Of a DNA stretch of 9,209 nt, positions 1-6,681 are shown in pieces. The notes below the pieces were generated by a model. The model was not told the DNA's origin. It was given only the letters and a program-made list of their open reading frames with translations, and did no database searches. Numbering within the stretch: position 1 is the first letter of the stretch; each line of letters opens with the position of its first letter. The translations under genes were made by a program, and so were the position numbers. Source of the stretch: Paludibacter sp. (lineage in GTDB: Bacteria; Bacteroidota; Bacteroidia; Bacteroidales; Paludibacteraceae); the NCBI GenBank assembly GCA_018054805.1, contig JAGPIU010000025.1:1-9209 (forward strand), given 5' to 3'.

Positions 1-663
1 GATCTTACAAACTATCAGACCGTATATTCAAAAATTAAAGGTTCGGTAGCAGCTCCTACGGCAGGACTGCATTTTACCAACGAGGTTTTTGAATCACTAA
101 AAAACAACAAAGTACAATTCGAAGAAGTGACGCTACATGTGGGCGCAGGCACCTTTCAGCCTGTAAAAACGCGAGACATTGCCGAACATCATATGCACAC
201 CGAAGTTATTTCGGTACAAAGTAAAACCATTGAAAAACTTATAGCTAACTATGGTCAGATTGTAGCTGTGGGAACCACTTCGGTGCGTACACTTGAAAGT
301 CTGTATTATATAGGAGTGCAGTTGAAAGAAGGCAGAGGAGAAGATGCCTTACGGGTTTCGCAATGGACTCCGTACAACATAGAGCAAGAATATGGCACCT
401 GCGAAATGCTGAAAGAAATTCTGAAATATCTCGACCGTATGCAAACTGATACACTGCATGCCGATACGCAGATTATGATTCGTCCGGGATATAAATTCAG
501 AGTAATAAACGGAATGATTACCAATTTTCATCAACCTAAAAGCACCTTATTGCTTTTGGTTTCGGCCTTTGTGGACGGCAATTGGAAAAACATTTACGAC
601 TATGCCATGTCGCACGACTTCCGCTTTCTGAGTTACGGCGACAGCTCGTTACTGTTGAAATAG
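1..663 (+). CDS. queA: S-adenosylmethionine:tRNA ribosyltransferase-isomerase, C-terminal part (5' end outside window)
   Basis: The frame is open from the first base to TAG at 661-663, giving 220 residues of a protein that starts upstream. QueA transfers and isomerises the ribosyl group of S-adenosylmethionine onto 7-aminomethyl-7-deazaguanine in tRNA, giving epoxyqueuosine in the cytoplasm. Family motifs are clear and in order: SVAAPTAGLHFT (window residues 16-27), TLHVGAGTFQPV (44-55), VGTTSVRTLES (90-100), RPGYKF, ITNFHQPKSTLLLLVSAF and the terminal FLSYGDSSLLL. Compared with the E. coli protein as I remember it, the stretch between SVRTLES and the RPGY motif is long (about 58 residues, 301-474). 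That fits the longer QueA-like proteins found in Bacteroidota, so the gene may be that paralogue rather than the classical enzyme. The first ATG in the window (127) is internal and not the start. The gene ends exactly where the convergent kinase gene ends. Confidence 0.88.
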   Translation, partial: DLTNYQTVYSKIKGSVAAPTAGLHFTNEVFESLKNNKVQFEEVTLHVGAGTFQPVKTRDIAEHHMHTEVISVQSKTIEKLIANYGQIVAVGTTSVRTLESLYYIGVQLKEGRGEDALRVSQWTPYNIEQEYGTCEMLKEILKYLDRMQTDTLHADTQIMIRPGYKFRVINGMITNFHQPKSTLLLLVSAFVDGNWKNIYDYAMSHDFRFLSYGDSSLLLK

Positions 664-2379
664 TCAGACAAGCGGAATTACAATTTTCACGGTTGTACCC
701 TCGTCCGGAGCCGACGTAATGAACATTTCGCCATCGAGAAGCGACGTGCGCTCGCGCATCAACATAAGCCCGTGCGAGCTATGCTCCATAAATTCACTAT
801 ACTCAAAACCCAGCCCGTTATCGGAAATTTCGAGTTCAAGAGAATTATTACGACCGTGCAACGAAACAATAATTTCAGAAGCCTGTGAGTGAACAAGCGC
901 ATTGGAAATCGCATCTTCGAAAATGCGATAAAGAATAGTGGACTGTTTCTGCTGAGGCAATTTATCAACTTTACCCAAATCGAAAAAACATTGTTTGGCA
1001 GGGTATTTATGATTAACTTCATCAACATATAGTCTGATAGCATCGGGTAAGCCCATCATATAAAGCACCTCATTTCGGAGGCTTGTCATCAATTTAAGCG
1101 AAAAGGCCAGCGAATTACCCAGGGTTTTATACACCTCATCCAGTTTATGTATCAGTTCGTCCGACTGTCCCGTCTCATCATTCTTTTTGAATTTTTGCTT
1201 GAGTAATCCTATATCCATTTTAAGAGCTGCCAAACTCTGATTCAGCTCATTATCAATTTGAGTGGCCAATACAATTTTTTCTTCCTCGCCGGCATTTTGT
1301 AAATGAGAAGCAAAACTTCGCAAAATCCTTTGCGATTTTCGTAATTCGGCTTCTGTCTTTTTCTTCTCTGTAACATCGTTAACTACTGTAAGTAAACATT
1401 TTTCATTATCAATGTATATGATTTCGCTTGAGAACTCAGCAGTTATAAGTTCGCCGTTTGCTTTTCGAAACTGCATCGTTCGGCTTACAACTCTGCCCTT
1501 TTCATTCAGCTCCGTTACAAAAGCAAAACGGTCGACCTCATCAACCCAGATATTGTTTTGAGTCGTCGATGTACCAATTATTTCAGATGCAAGATAACCG
1601 GTAATATGTTCATATCCCTCATTTATCTCAATAACACGTCCTTCGCTTAAGGTTGAAATCATTATACCTAATGGAGAATAACGAAATGCTTTCGAAAATT
1701 TCTCTTCCTGCACTGAAATTTCATTCAAAAGTCTTTGATTCACCATTAACGCCAAAAAAAAGATCAGAAAGAAATAGGCTACCTGATACATTAAAGCCAC
1801 ATAGACTTCGAATACACCGGAATTGAAATAACTTAAGTCAGAGAATCCCACAAAAAAATACTTCGACAACCTTACAACACCAATAAACACAAGAAAAACA
1901 AACACATAACCCATTGGCTTTGCAATTTTACGCATTACCCCGGTATTTCTGTAAAGCATCAAATGTGCACTCTGCAACGACACAACCATAAGTGCAAAAC
2001 TCACATTTATATTTCTTAGTTCCTGCGAAGGATAAAAATAAGTAAACACTAAATGTAGTATTAGAAAGAAAACAAACAACAAATAATGTTTCAGGCGCGG
2101 TGTTTCTTTGTCGCTGAATTTTTCGAGCCCCACAAAAGCCAGAAAGGCGCCACCCACCACAAAGCCATTAGCCATAATGATCGAAAGGAAATCGGGTATC
2201 TTGTCGCGTAGTGCTATCAAAACCAAAGCAAAAAACTGCATCACAATGTACAGCACGATCAGTTCCAGGCCTCTGAAACGTTTTCGATTCTGCCACCACA
2301 AAAGAGCCACCACAGCCAGACAAACTACCAGCATTACTACAAAACTGGTATAAAGGGTACGTAAATCAAATGCGTACAT
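664..2379 (-). CDS. Membrane-bound PAS sensor histidine-kinase-like protein with a degenerate phosphoacceptor site
   Basis: A 571-residue protein with start codon at 2379-2377 and stop at 666-664. Residues 12-215 contain about seven hydrophobic segments (near 12-29, 38-57, 66-85, 98-115, 124-142, 156-175, 190-214), which I infer to be a membrane sensor region. A PAS domain follows (about 225-338), ending in the usual VVNDVTEKKK linker, then a DHp helix of the HisKA_3 (NarL-partner) type and a HATPase_c domain. ATP-binding motifs are present: an N-box with N493 (DAISNALVHSQAS), a G1 box ISDNGLGF (518-525), and SHGLMLMRER followed by DEGTTVKIVIP. The histidine box, normally REIHDELGQ, reads TQIDNELNQ here, so the expected histidine is D376 and the next aspartate is N377. 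The usual LRPxxLDxLGL motif is also altered, to LRNEVLYMMGL (435-444). No response regulator lies next to it. It may be a pseudokinase, a signalling scaffold or a phosphatase-like regulator. Family assignment is firm, but the signal and output are unknown. Confidence 0.85.
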   Translation of the reverse strand: MYAFDLRTLYTSFVVMLVVCLAVVALLWWQNRKRFRGLELIVLYIVMQFFALVLIALRDKIPDFLSIIMANGFVVGGAFLAFVGLEKFSDKETPRLKHYLLFVFFLILHLVFTYFYPSQELRNINVSFALMVVSLQSAHLMLYRNTGVMRKIAKPMGYVFVFLVFIGVVRLSKYFFVGFSDLSYFNSGVFEVYVALMYQVAYFFLIFFLALMVNQRLLNEISVQEEKFSKAFRYSPLGIMISTLSEGRVIEINEGYEHITGYLASEIIGTSTTQNNIWVDEVDRFAFVTELNEKGRVVSRTMQFRKANGELITAEFSSEIIYIDNEKCLLTVVNDVTEKKKTEAELRKSQRILRSFASHLQNAGEEEKIVLATQIDNELNQSLAALKMDIGLLKQKFKKNDETGQSDELIHKLDEVYKTLGNSLAFSLKLMTSLRNEVLYMMGLPDAIRLYVDEVNHKYPAKQCFFDLGKVDKLPQQKQSTILYRIFEDAISNALVHSQASEIIVSLHGRNNSLELEISDNGLGFEYSEFMEHSSHGLMLMRERTSLLDGEMFITSAPDEGTTVKIVIPLV

Positions 2380-2414
2380 ATCGTTTCAGATTAATTCGAA
2401 AATAAAATTCGATG

Positions 2415-2443
2415 CAAATATATGAAAAGGGCTGTCACAACAA
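2415..2443 (-). promoter_or_regulatory. Putative Bacteroidota-type promoter of the sensor kinase gene
   Basis: On the minus strand, TATATTTG (2422-2415) matches the -7 consensus TAnnTTTG. A TTG (2443-2441) lies 18 bp upstream of it as a possible -33 element. The box sits about 35 bp before the start codon at 2379, giving a plausible short leader. It lies in the divergent region shared with guaA. The match is by eye. Confidence 0.5.
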
Positions 2444-2550
2444 TGACAGAACCTCAAATAAAATGATAGAAAAATCAGTTGATTTATGTTTCCAAACATA
2501 TCATTTCCTTATCAGACTTAAAATTCAGATCCCAACTGCCATTATTATCA

Positions 2551-2582
2551 TTTGCAGTTGCACTGACTTTTTGCTATTTTTG
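2551..2582 (+). promoter_or_regulatory. Putative Bacteroidota-type promoter of guaA
   Basis: TTTG (2551-2554) is followed after 20 bp by TATTTTTG (2575-2582), a full match to the TTTG / TAnnTTTG pattern of Bacteroidota sigma-ABfr promoters. Transcription would begin near 2587-2590, leaving a leader of about 25 nt before the ATG at 2613. This placement supports 2613 as the start, because the promoter would otherwise lie inside the reading frame. Confidence 0.6.
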
Positions 2583-2612
2583 CACAAATTTTTCAATCAA
2601 TCGATATTCTCA

Positions 2613-4130
2613 ATGGAAAAGATCATTATTCTTGATTTCGGCTCACAAACCACACAACTTATCGGACGACGTCTGCGCGACCTGAACGAGTATTGCGAAA
2701 TAGTTCCTTACAACAAGTTCCCCGAAGATACTACTGACATCAAAGGAGTAATTCTTTCCGGAAGTCCGTTTTCAGTGTACGACCCCACTGCATTCAAAAC
2801 CGACCTGAGCAATATACGCGGAAAGTTTCCTGTTTTGGGAATTTGCTACGGCGCACAATACATTGCTTACACTTCGGGTGGGAATGTGGAAGCTGCCGGT
2901 TCACGCGAATATGGCCGTGCCAATCTCGATTTCATTGACAATACCGACCCCCTTTTCAAAGACATTAATCCCGGTTCGCAGATATGGATGTCGCACGGCG
3001 ATTCTATTACAAAAATTCCTGCAGGTTTCCGCAAAATAGCCAGCACAGCAGATGTGGAACTGGCTGCTTACAAAATAGAAAATGAACCCACCTGGGCTGT
3101 ACAATTTCACCCTGAGGTTTATCACACACTGGATGGCATTTCGCTGCTTGAAAACTTTCTGAATATTTGTGGTGCTTCGCGCAATTGGTCGCCGGCATCG
3201 TTTGTAGAAAGTACTGTAGCTGAACTTAAAGCACAACTTGGCAACGACAAAGTAGTTCTTGGGCTCTCGGGCGGTGTAGATTCATCGGTGGCAGCCGTTT
3301 TACTGAACAAAGCCATTGGCGAAAACCTCACTTGTATATTTGTCGATCATGGCTTGCTCCGCAAAAACGAGTTTGAAAATGTAATGAAAGATTACGAACA
3401 CCTGGGGCTCAATGTAATCGGGGTAAATGCAAAAGATTATTTTTACAAAATGCTCGATGGCGTAACCGATCCGGAAAAAAAACGTAAAATTATCGGCTCA
3501 GGCTTTATCGACGTATTCGATGCTGAAGCCAAAAAGATTGATGGTGTAAAATGGCTTGCACAGGGAACTATTTACCCTGACATTATTGAATCATTGTCAA
3601 TCACAGGCACAGTTATTAAGTCGCATCACAATGTAGGCGGACTTCCCGACAAAATGAATCTGAAACTTTGCGAACCATTGCGACTGCTTTTCAAAGACGA
3701 AGTGCGCCGTGTGGGTACCGAAATGGGCATGATGCATCATCTTATCAAACGTCAGCCATTCCCCGGCCCCGGACTTGCCGTTCGTATTTTGGGTGACATA
3801 ACTCCTGATAAAGTCCGCATTTTACAGGAAGCCGACGACATTTTCATCAACGGACTGCGCGACTGGAACCTATACGACAAAGTATGGCAGGCAGGTGTTA
3901 TTTTACTTCCTGTACAATCAGTAGGCGTAATGGGCGACGAACGCACTTACGAAAATGCGGTTGCACTGCGCGCCGTAACCTCTACCGACGGCATGACGGC
4001 CGACTGGGTACATCTGCCTTACGAATTTCTGGCCAAAATGTCGAACGAAATTATCAACAAAGTAAAAGGTGTAAACCGCGTAGTGTACGACATCAGTTCA
4101 AAACCTCCCGCAACTATTGAGTGGGAATAG
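2613..4130 (+). CDS. guaA: GMP synthase (glutamine-hydrolysing)
   Basis: A 505-residue cytoplasmic enzyme that converts XMP, ATP and glutamine to GMP, the last step of guanine nucleotide synthesis. The N-terminal class I glutamine amidotransferase domain (about 1-190) has the nucleophile Cys78 in GICYG and the His166/Glu168 pair in QFHPEV. The ATP-pyrophosphatase domain carries the PP-loop SGGVDSS (219-225), and the C-terminal dimerisation domain includes the conserved [14 protein letters not shown] and the terminal KPPATIEWE. The length matches the usual 505-525 residues. The frame stays open upstream to 2412, but the start chosen here is [12 protein letters not shown] at 2613, where family homology begins and just downstream of a good promoter. 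The upstream codons look non-conserved. No Shine-Dalgarno is visible, which is common in this phylum. All catalytic motifs are intact. Confidence 0.97.
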   Translation: MEKIIILDFGSQTTQLIGRRLRDLNEYCEIVPYNKFPEDTTDIKGVILSGSPFSVYDPTAFKTDLSNIRGKFPVLGICYGAQYIAYTSGGNVEAAGSREYGRANLDFIDNTDPLFKDINPGSQIWMSHGDSITKIPAGFRKIASTADVELAAYKIENEPTWAVQFHPEVYHTLDGISLLENFLNICGASRNWSPASFVESTVAELKAQLGNDKVVLGLSGGVDSSVAAVLLNKAIGENLTCIFVDHGLLRKNEFENVMKDYEHLGLNVIGVNAKDYFYKMLDGVTDPEKKRKIIGSGFIDVFDAEAKKIDGVKWLAQGTIYPDIIESLSITGTVIKSHHNVGGLPDKMNLKLCEPLRLLFKDEVRRVGTEMGMMHHLIKRQPFPGPGLAVRILGDITPDKVRILQEADDIFINGLRDWNLYDKVWQAGVILLPVQSVGVMGDERTYENAVALRAVTSTDGMTADWVHLPYEFLAKMSNEIINKVKGVNRVVYDISSKPPATIEWE

Positions 4131-4135
4131 CCAAA

Positions 4136-4205
4136 AGAGTTCTGAGTAAAGAGTTCTGAGTAAAGAGTTCTGAGTAAAGAGTTCTGAGTAAAGAGTTCTG
4201 AGTTT
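4136..4205. repeat. Five tandem copies of a 14-bp unit
   Basis: The unit AGAGTTCTGAGTAA is repeated head to tail starting at 4136, 4150, 4164, 4178 and 4192. The first four copies are identical and the fifth ends in TT instead of AA. The array starts six bases after the guaA stop codon. The lack of divergence between copies suggests recent expansion by replication slippage. There are no spacers, so this is not a CRISPR array. Confidence 0.95.
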
Positions 4206-4206
4206 C

Positions 4207-4268
4207 AAGTTTCAGAGTTTTGGATTGCATCAAAACTTTGAAACACTGAAACTTTAAAACTCTGAAAC
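4207..4268. repeat. Inverted repeat upstream of the TatD-family gene
   Basis: GTTTCAGAGTTTT (4209-4221) and AAAACTCTGAAAC (4256-4268) are perfect 13-bp inverted copies. An alternative pair overlaps them: AAGTTTCAG (4207-4215) with CTGAAACTT (4246-4254). Two hairpins could therefore compete. The same words (TTTCAGAG, GAAAC) recur within the loop, so the block looks built from short copied pieces like the tandem array before it. There is no U-tract after the stem, so it is a poor intrinsic terminator for guaA. Confidence 0.85.
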
Positions 4269-4282
4269 ATTGGAGTACAAAA

Positions 4283-5062
4283 ATGATTGACACCCATTCA
4301 CATATTTATTCCGAGGAGTTCGATAACGATCGCGACGAGGTAATTCAACGCGCAAAAGATGCAGGTGTAACAAAAATCATCCTGCCCAATGTCGATAGCG
4401 AATCGTTGCCGCGTATGCTTAGTCTCGAAAAAGCATATCCCGGGTATTGCTATGCAGCAATCGGTCTGCACCCTACAAGTGTAAAAGATGATTATAAAAA
4501 TGAACTTGACATAATAAAACGGGAATTATCACGTAGAAAGTATATAGCTATCGGCGAAATTGGCATCGATTTGTATTGGGACAAAAGCTTTTACAACGAA
4601 CAGCTAATAGCCTTCACACAGCAATTGCAATGGTCGCTCGACTACAATTTACCGGTGATAATACATGTACGCGATTCGTTTCGCGAAACCATGAACGCAC
4701 TCGAACCATTCAGAGGAAAGGGACTCAGAGGCGTATTTCACAGTTTTACAGGCGATGTAGCACAGGCTGAAGAAATTATAGATTTCGGAGGATTTTTACT
4801 GGGTATTAATGGTATAGTCACTTTCAAGAATTCAGGACTTGCTGAAACATTGAAACAAATAAAACCCACGCACCTGCTAACCGAAACCGATGCACCTTAT
4901 CTGACACCCACACCATTCAGGGGAAAGCGTAACGAAAGTGCATATACAAGCCTTATTTGTGACAAACTATCCGAAGTTTACAACATGAAAAAGGAGGAAA
5001 TTATAGAAATAACAAGCTATAATTCTTTCAATTTATTTGAAAAATCAGAGCCGAAATCATAA
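4283..5062 (+). CDS. tatD: TatD-family metal-dependent hydrolase (putative DNase)
   Basis: A 259-residue protein with the typical family length and a TIM-barrel amidohydrolase-like pattern. The metal ligands of the family are all in place: H5 and H7 in DTHSHI, E92 in GEIGID, H128 in VIIHVRD, H153 in VFHSFTG and D203 in TETDAPYL. The region PYLTPTPFRGKRNESAY is also characteristic. Characterised members are Mg2+-dependent DNases with 3'-5' exonuclease activity, linked to DNA repair and fragmentation, and related proteins include YcfH and YjjV. Sequence alone does not decide which paralogue this is, so the symbol is a family label. The ATG at 4283 is preceded by GGAG (4272-4275), a recognisable ribosome binding site just beyond the inverted repeat. 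I see no convincing promoter in the 152-bp gap, so readthrough from guaA is possible. Confidence 0.93.
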   Translation: MIDTHSHIYSEEFDNDRDEVIQRAKDAGVTKIILPNVDSESLPRMLSLEKAYPGYCYAAIGLHPTSVKDDYKNELDIIKRELSRRKYIAIGEIGIDLYWDKSFYNEQLIAFTQQLQWSLDYNLPVIIHVRDSFRETMNALEPFRGKGLRGVFHSFTGDVAQAEEIIDFGGFLLGINGIVTFKNSGLAETLKQIKPTHLLTETDAPYLTPTPFRGKRNESAYTSLICDKLSEVYNMKKEEIIEITSYNSFNLFEKSEPKS

Positions 5063-5090
5063 AACCATCTAAAAAAACGAGAAAAAAATA

Positions 5091-5117
5091 ATTTATTGGA
5101 TACAAATTTCAATAAAT
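5091..5117. repeat. AT-rich inverted repeat between the TatD-family gene and tRNA-Ser
   Basis: ATTTATTG (5091-5098) and CAATAAAT (5110-5117) form an 8-bp perfect inverted repeat with an 11-nt loop. It starts 28 bp after the upstream stop codon and ends three bases before the putative -33 element of the tRNA. It could help end the upstream transcript or bind a regulator. It is weak as a terminator because the stem is AT-rich and no clean U-tract follows. Confidence 0.5.
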
Positions 5118-5120
5118 ACA

Positions 5121-5149
5121 TTGTTTTTCGTGATTTTTTCTTAACTTCG
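5121..5149 (+). promoter_or_regulatory. Putative promoter of tRNA-Ser
   Basis: TTG (5121-5123) is followed after 18 bp by TAACTTCG (5142-5149), one base off the Bacteroidota -7 consensus TAnnTTTG. Transcription would begin a few bases before the mature tRNA 5' end at 5159, as expected for a tRNA gene. The GC-rich bases just after the box (CCCCG) may act as a discriminator. Confidence 0.5.
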
Positions 5150-5158
5150 CCCCGTTTT

Positions 5159-5248
5159 GGAGAGGTGCTCGAGTGGTTGAAGAGGTACGCCTGGAAAGCG
5201 TATATACGGTGTGGAATCGTATCGAGAGTTCGAATCTCTTCCTCTCCG
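5159..5248 (+). tRNA. tRNA-Ser, anticodon GGA
   Basis: A complete class II tRNA cloverleaf can be drawn by hand. The acceptor stem is GGAGAGG (5159-5165) with CCTCTCC (5241-5247), followed by discriminator G5248, the serine identity base. The D-stem is CTC/GAG. The anticodon stem TACGC/GCGTA (5186-5190, 5198-5202) encloses the loop CTGGAAA, with anticodon GGA at 5193-5195, which reads UCC and UCU. A long variable arm has a stem ATACG/CGTAT (5204-5208, 5218-5222), as expected for serine. The T-arm GAGAG-TTCGAAT-CTCTT follows (5224-5240). The CCA end is not encoded (the next bases are CAA), so it must be added after transcription. The exbB start codon lies 75 nt downstream. Confidence 0.97.
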
Positions 5249-5322
5249 CAACAAATTCAGGCAGAATGAATTGAAACAAAAAAATAAAACAACAACAATT
5301 AGAACATTTAAAAAAAAGTAAA

Positions 5323-6135
5323 ATGAAAAAGGTATTTGCAATCTTATCAATCGTAGCGATTTTCAATTTTGGAAGCACTTTGAACGCAGTGGCACAGGAC
5401 GCTCCCGCAACAGAGCAGGTAGCCGCAACTGATTCAGCCGCTACTGACTCAGCAGCTACAGCAGTAACAGAAACCACCGAAGATGAAGCAGTGGTTGAAG
5501 AAGTAGGTATGCACAAAGCATTGAAACAAAAATTCATCGAAGGGGGTGCTGTGTGGATGACTCCGGTAGCTCTTTGTTTGATCGTGGGTCTTGCATTGTC
5601 TATCGAACGTATTCTTTATCTGAGTCTTTCTTCTACCAACACCAAAAAACTTCTCACCAACATCGATGAAGCATGGGACAAAGGTGGTGTAGAAGCTGCA
5701 ATGGAAGTTTGCCGTAACACTCGTGGACCGGTAGCCTCTATCTTCTATCAGGGTCTTTCGCGTTACGACGAAGGTATCGACGTAGTTGAAAAATCAGTAG
5801 CCTCTTACGGAGGTGTTCAGTTAGGTCTTCTCGAAAAGAACCTTACATGGATTTCGCTGTTCATCACACTTTCTCCTTCATTAGGATTCTTGGGAACAGT
5901 AATCGGTATGATTCAGGCTTTCGACAAAATTCAGCAGGTAGGTGACATTTCGGCAACTGTAGTAGCAGGTGGTATGAAAGTAGCCCTTTTGACAACTGTA
6001 TTCGGTCTTATCGTAGCCATGATTCTTCAGGTATTCTTCAACTACATCCTTACTTTGATCGAAAGCATGACAAATGACATGGAAGACTCTTCTATCTCAT
6101 TGCTTGATATCATTGTTAAACACTCAAAAAAATAA
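5323..6135 (+). CDS. exbB: MotA/TolQ/ExbB proton channel family protein with N-terminal signal peptide
   Basis: A 270-residue inner-membrane protein, the channel core of the TonB-energising motor. Residues 1-24 form a signal peptide (MKK, a hydrophobic core, then AVA before Q25), which is usual for Bacteroidota ExbB. An Ala/Thr/Glu-rich acidic linker follows (about 26-60) with a small repeat, ATDSAATDSAAT. Three membrane helices lie near 77-100, 175-200 and 212-243. Helix 2 carries the family signature LGFLGTVIGM (187-196), and helix 3 carries ALLTTVFGL (221-229), with the channel-lining threonines. Removing the signal peptide leaves a periplasmic N-terminus and three helices, matching E. coli ExbB topology. 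The start is preceded by an A-rich leader without a Shine-Dalgarno. No TAnnTTTG box lies between the tRNA and this gene, so transcription may run on from the tRNA promoter. Genes downstream encode its ExbD partners. Confidence 0.93.
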   Translation: MKKVFAILSIVAIFNFGSTLNAVAQDAPATEQVAATDSAATDSAATAVTETTEDEAVVEEVGMHKALKQKFIEGGAVWMTPVALCLIVGLALSIERILYLSLSSTNTKKLLTNIDEAWDKGGVEAAMEVCRNTRGPVASIFYQGLSRYDEGIDVVEKSVASYGGVQLGLLEKNLTWISLFITLSPSLGFLGTVIGMIQAFDKIQQVGDISATVVAGGMKVALLTTVFGLIVAMILQVFFNYILTLIESMTNDMEDSSISLLDIIVKHSKK

Positions 6136-6159
6136 TTTGAACAATAAAAGAATTCAGAT

Positions 6160-6636
6160 ATGTCAAAAATAATTGAAAAAGCCCCCAAAATTTTAGCTTA
6201 TCTACTCGTTATTTTATCTGGTATCTTTGTTGCCATGATATATGTGGGTGGAAATGCTGAATCGCTCGAAGTGGGTGGTGAACTGCTTACTGTACCAAAA
6301 TATACCGACACATTACTATATTGGTCATATTTCCTTATCGGACTGATTGTAGTAATCACATTACTCCTAATCGTATTAGGTTTTGTGAAAAATCTGGTTG
6401 CAAATCCGTTATCAGCAATTAAATCTCTTATTCCATTAATTATTTTCGTACTTATTTTCGTTGTGGCATGGTCGCTCGGAAGTGCTGAGAAAATCTCAAT
6501 TATTGGTTACGAAGGAACTGAAAACGAAGGATTTTGGGCTCAGTTTACCGATATGGTTATCTACGCAAGCTACACATTATTTGCAGCTGTAGTGCTTGCC
6601 ATTTTCGGAGCAAGAGTTTACACAAGTCTAAAATAA
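6160..6636 (+). CDS. Uncharacterised four-helix membrane protein of the exbB-exbD cluster
   Basis: A 158-residue protein that I do not recognise by motif. It has four hydrophobic segments (about 11-29, 52-77, 88-107, 132-154), with short polar loops and a small extracytoplasmic or cytoplasmic stretch near 108-130 (KISIIGYEGTENEG). It starts 24 bp after exbB and ends 45 bp before exbD, on the same strand, so it is almost certainly in the same transcript. From memory, Bacteroidota genomes often carry a small unnamed membrane protein at this place between exbB and exbD, which suggests a role in assembly or function of the motor. That is an inference from position only. No Shine-Dalgarno is visible and no enzymatic motif is present. 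Confidence 0.85.
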   Translation: MSKIIEKAPKILAYLLVILSGIFVAMIYVGGNAESLEVGGELLTVPKYTDTLLYWSYFLIGLIVVITLLLIVLGFVKNLVANPLSAIKSLIPLIIFVLIFVVAWSLGSAEKISIIGYEGTENEGFWAQFTDMVIYASYTLFAAVVLAIFGARVYTSLK

Positions 6637-6645
6637 AAAACTAAC

Positions 6646-6662
6646 CGGACAAAATTTGTCCG
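6646..6662. repeat. Palindrome in the gap before the first exbD
   Basis: CGGACAAA and TTTGTCCG flank a single central A, giving a 17-bp near-perfect palindrome that fills much of the 45-bp gap between the four-helix protein gene and exbD. As RNA it can form a 6-bp GC-containing hairpin (CGGACA/TGTCCG) with a 5-nt loop. No U-tract follows, so it is not an intrinsic terminator. It could be an mRNA processing or stability site, or an operator. Confidence 0.7.
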
Positions 6663-6681
6663 CAAGATAGAATATTTCAAA

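Noticed and set aside
2108..2353. Plus-strand reading frame opposite the kinase N-terminus
   Set aside because: It is the antisense shadow of the membrane-segment coding region, with no promoter, ribosome binding site or recognisable product.
2412..2612. N-terminal extension of guaA by 67 codons
   Set aside because: The frame is open, but the extra residues have no resemblance to GMP synthase, the family start [12 protein letters not shown] is at 2613, and a good promoter lies at 2551-2582 inside the extension.
4136..4205. CRISPR array
   Set aside because: The 14-bp units are directly adjacent with no spacers, and no cas gene is present.
4209..4268. Intrinsic terminator for guaA
   Set aside because: The 13-bp stem has a 34-nt loop and no following T-run.
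5109..5537. Minus-strand reading frame of 142 codons
   Set aside because: It runs antisense through the tRNA-Ser gene and the start of exbB, and its Ala/Ser-rich composition is the mirror of the exbB linker.
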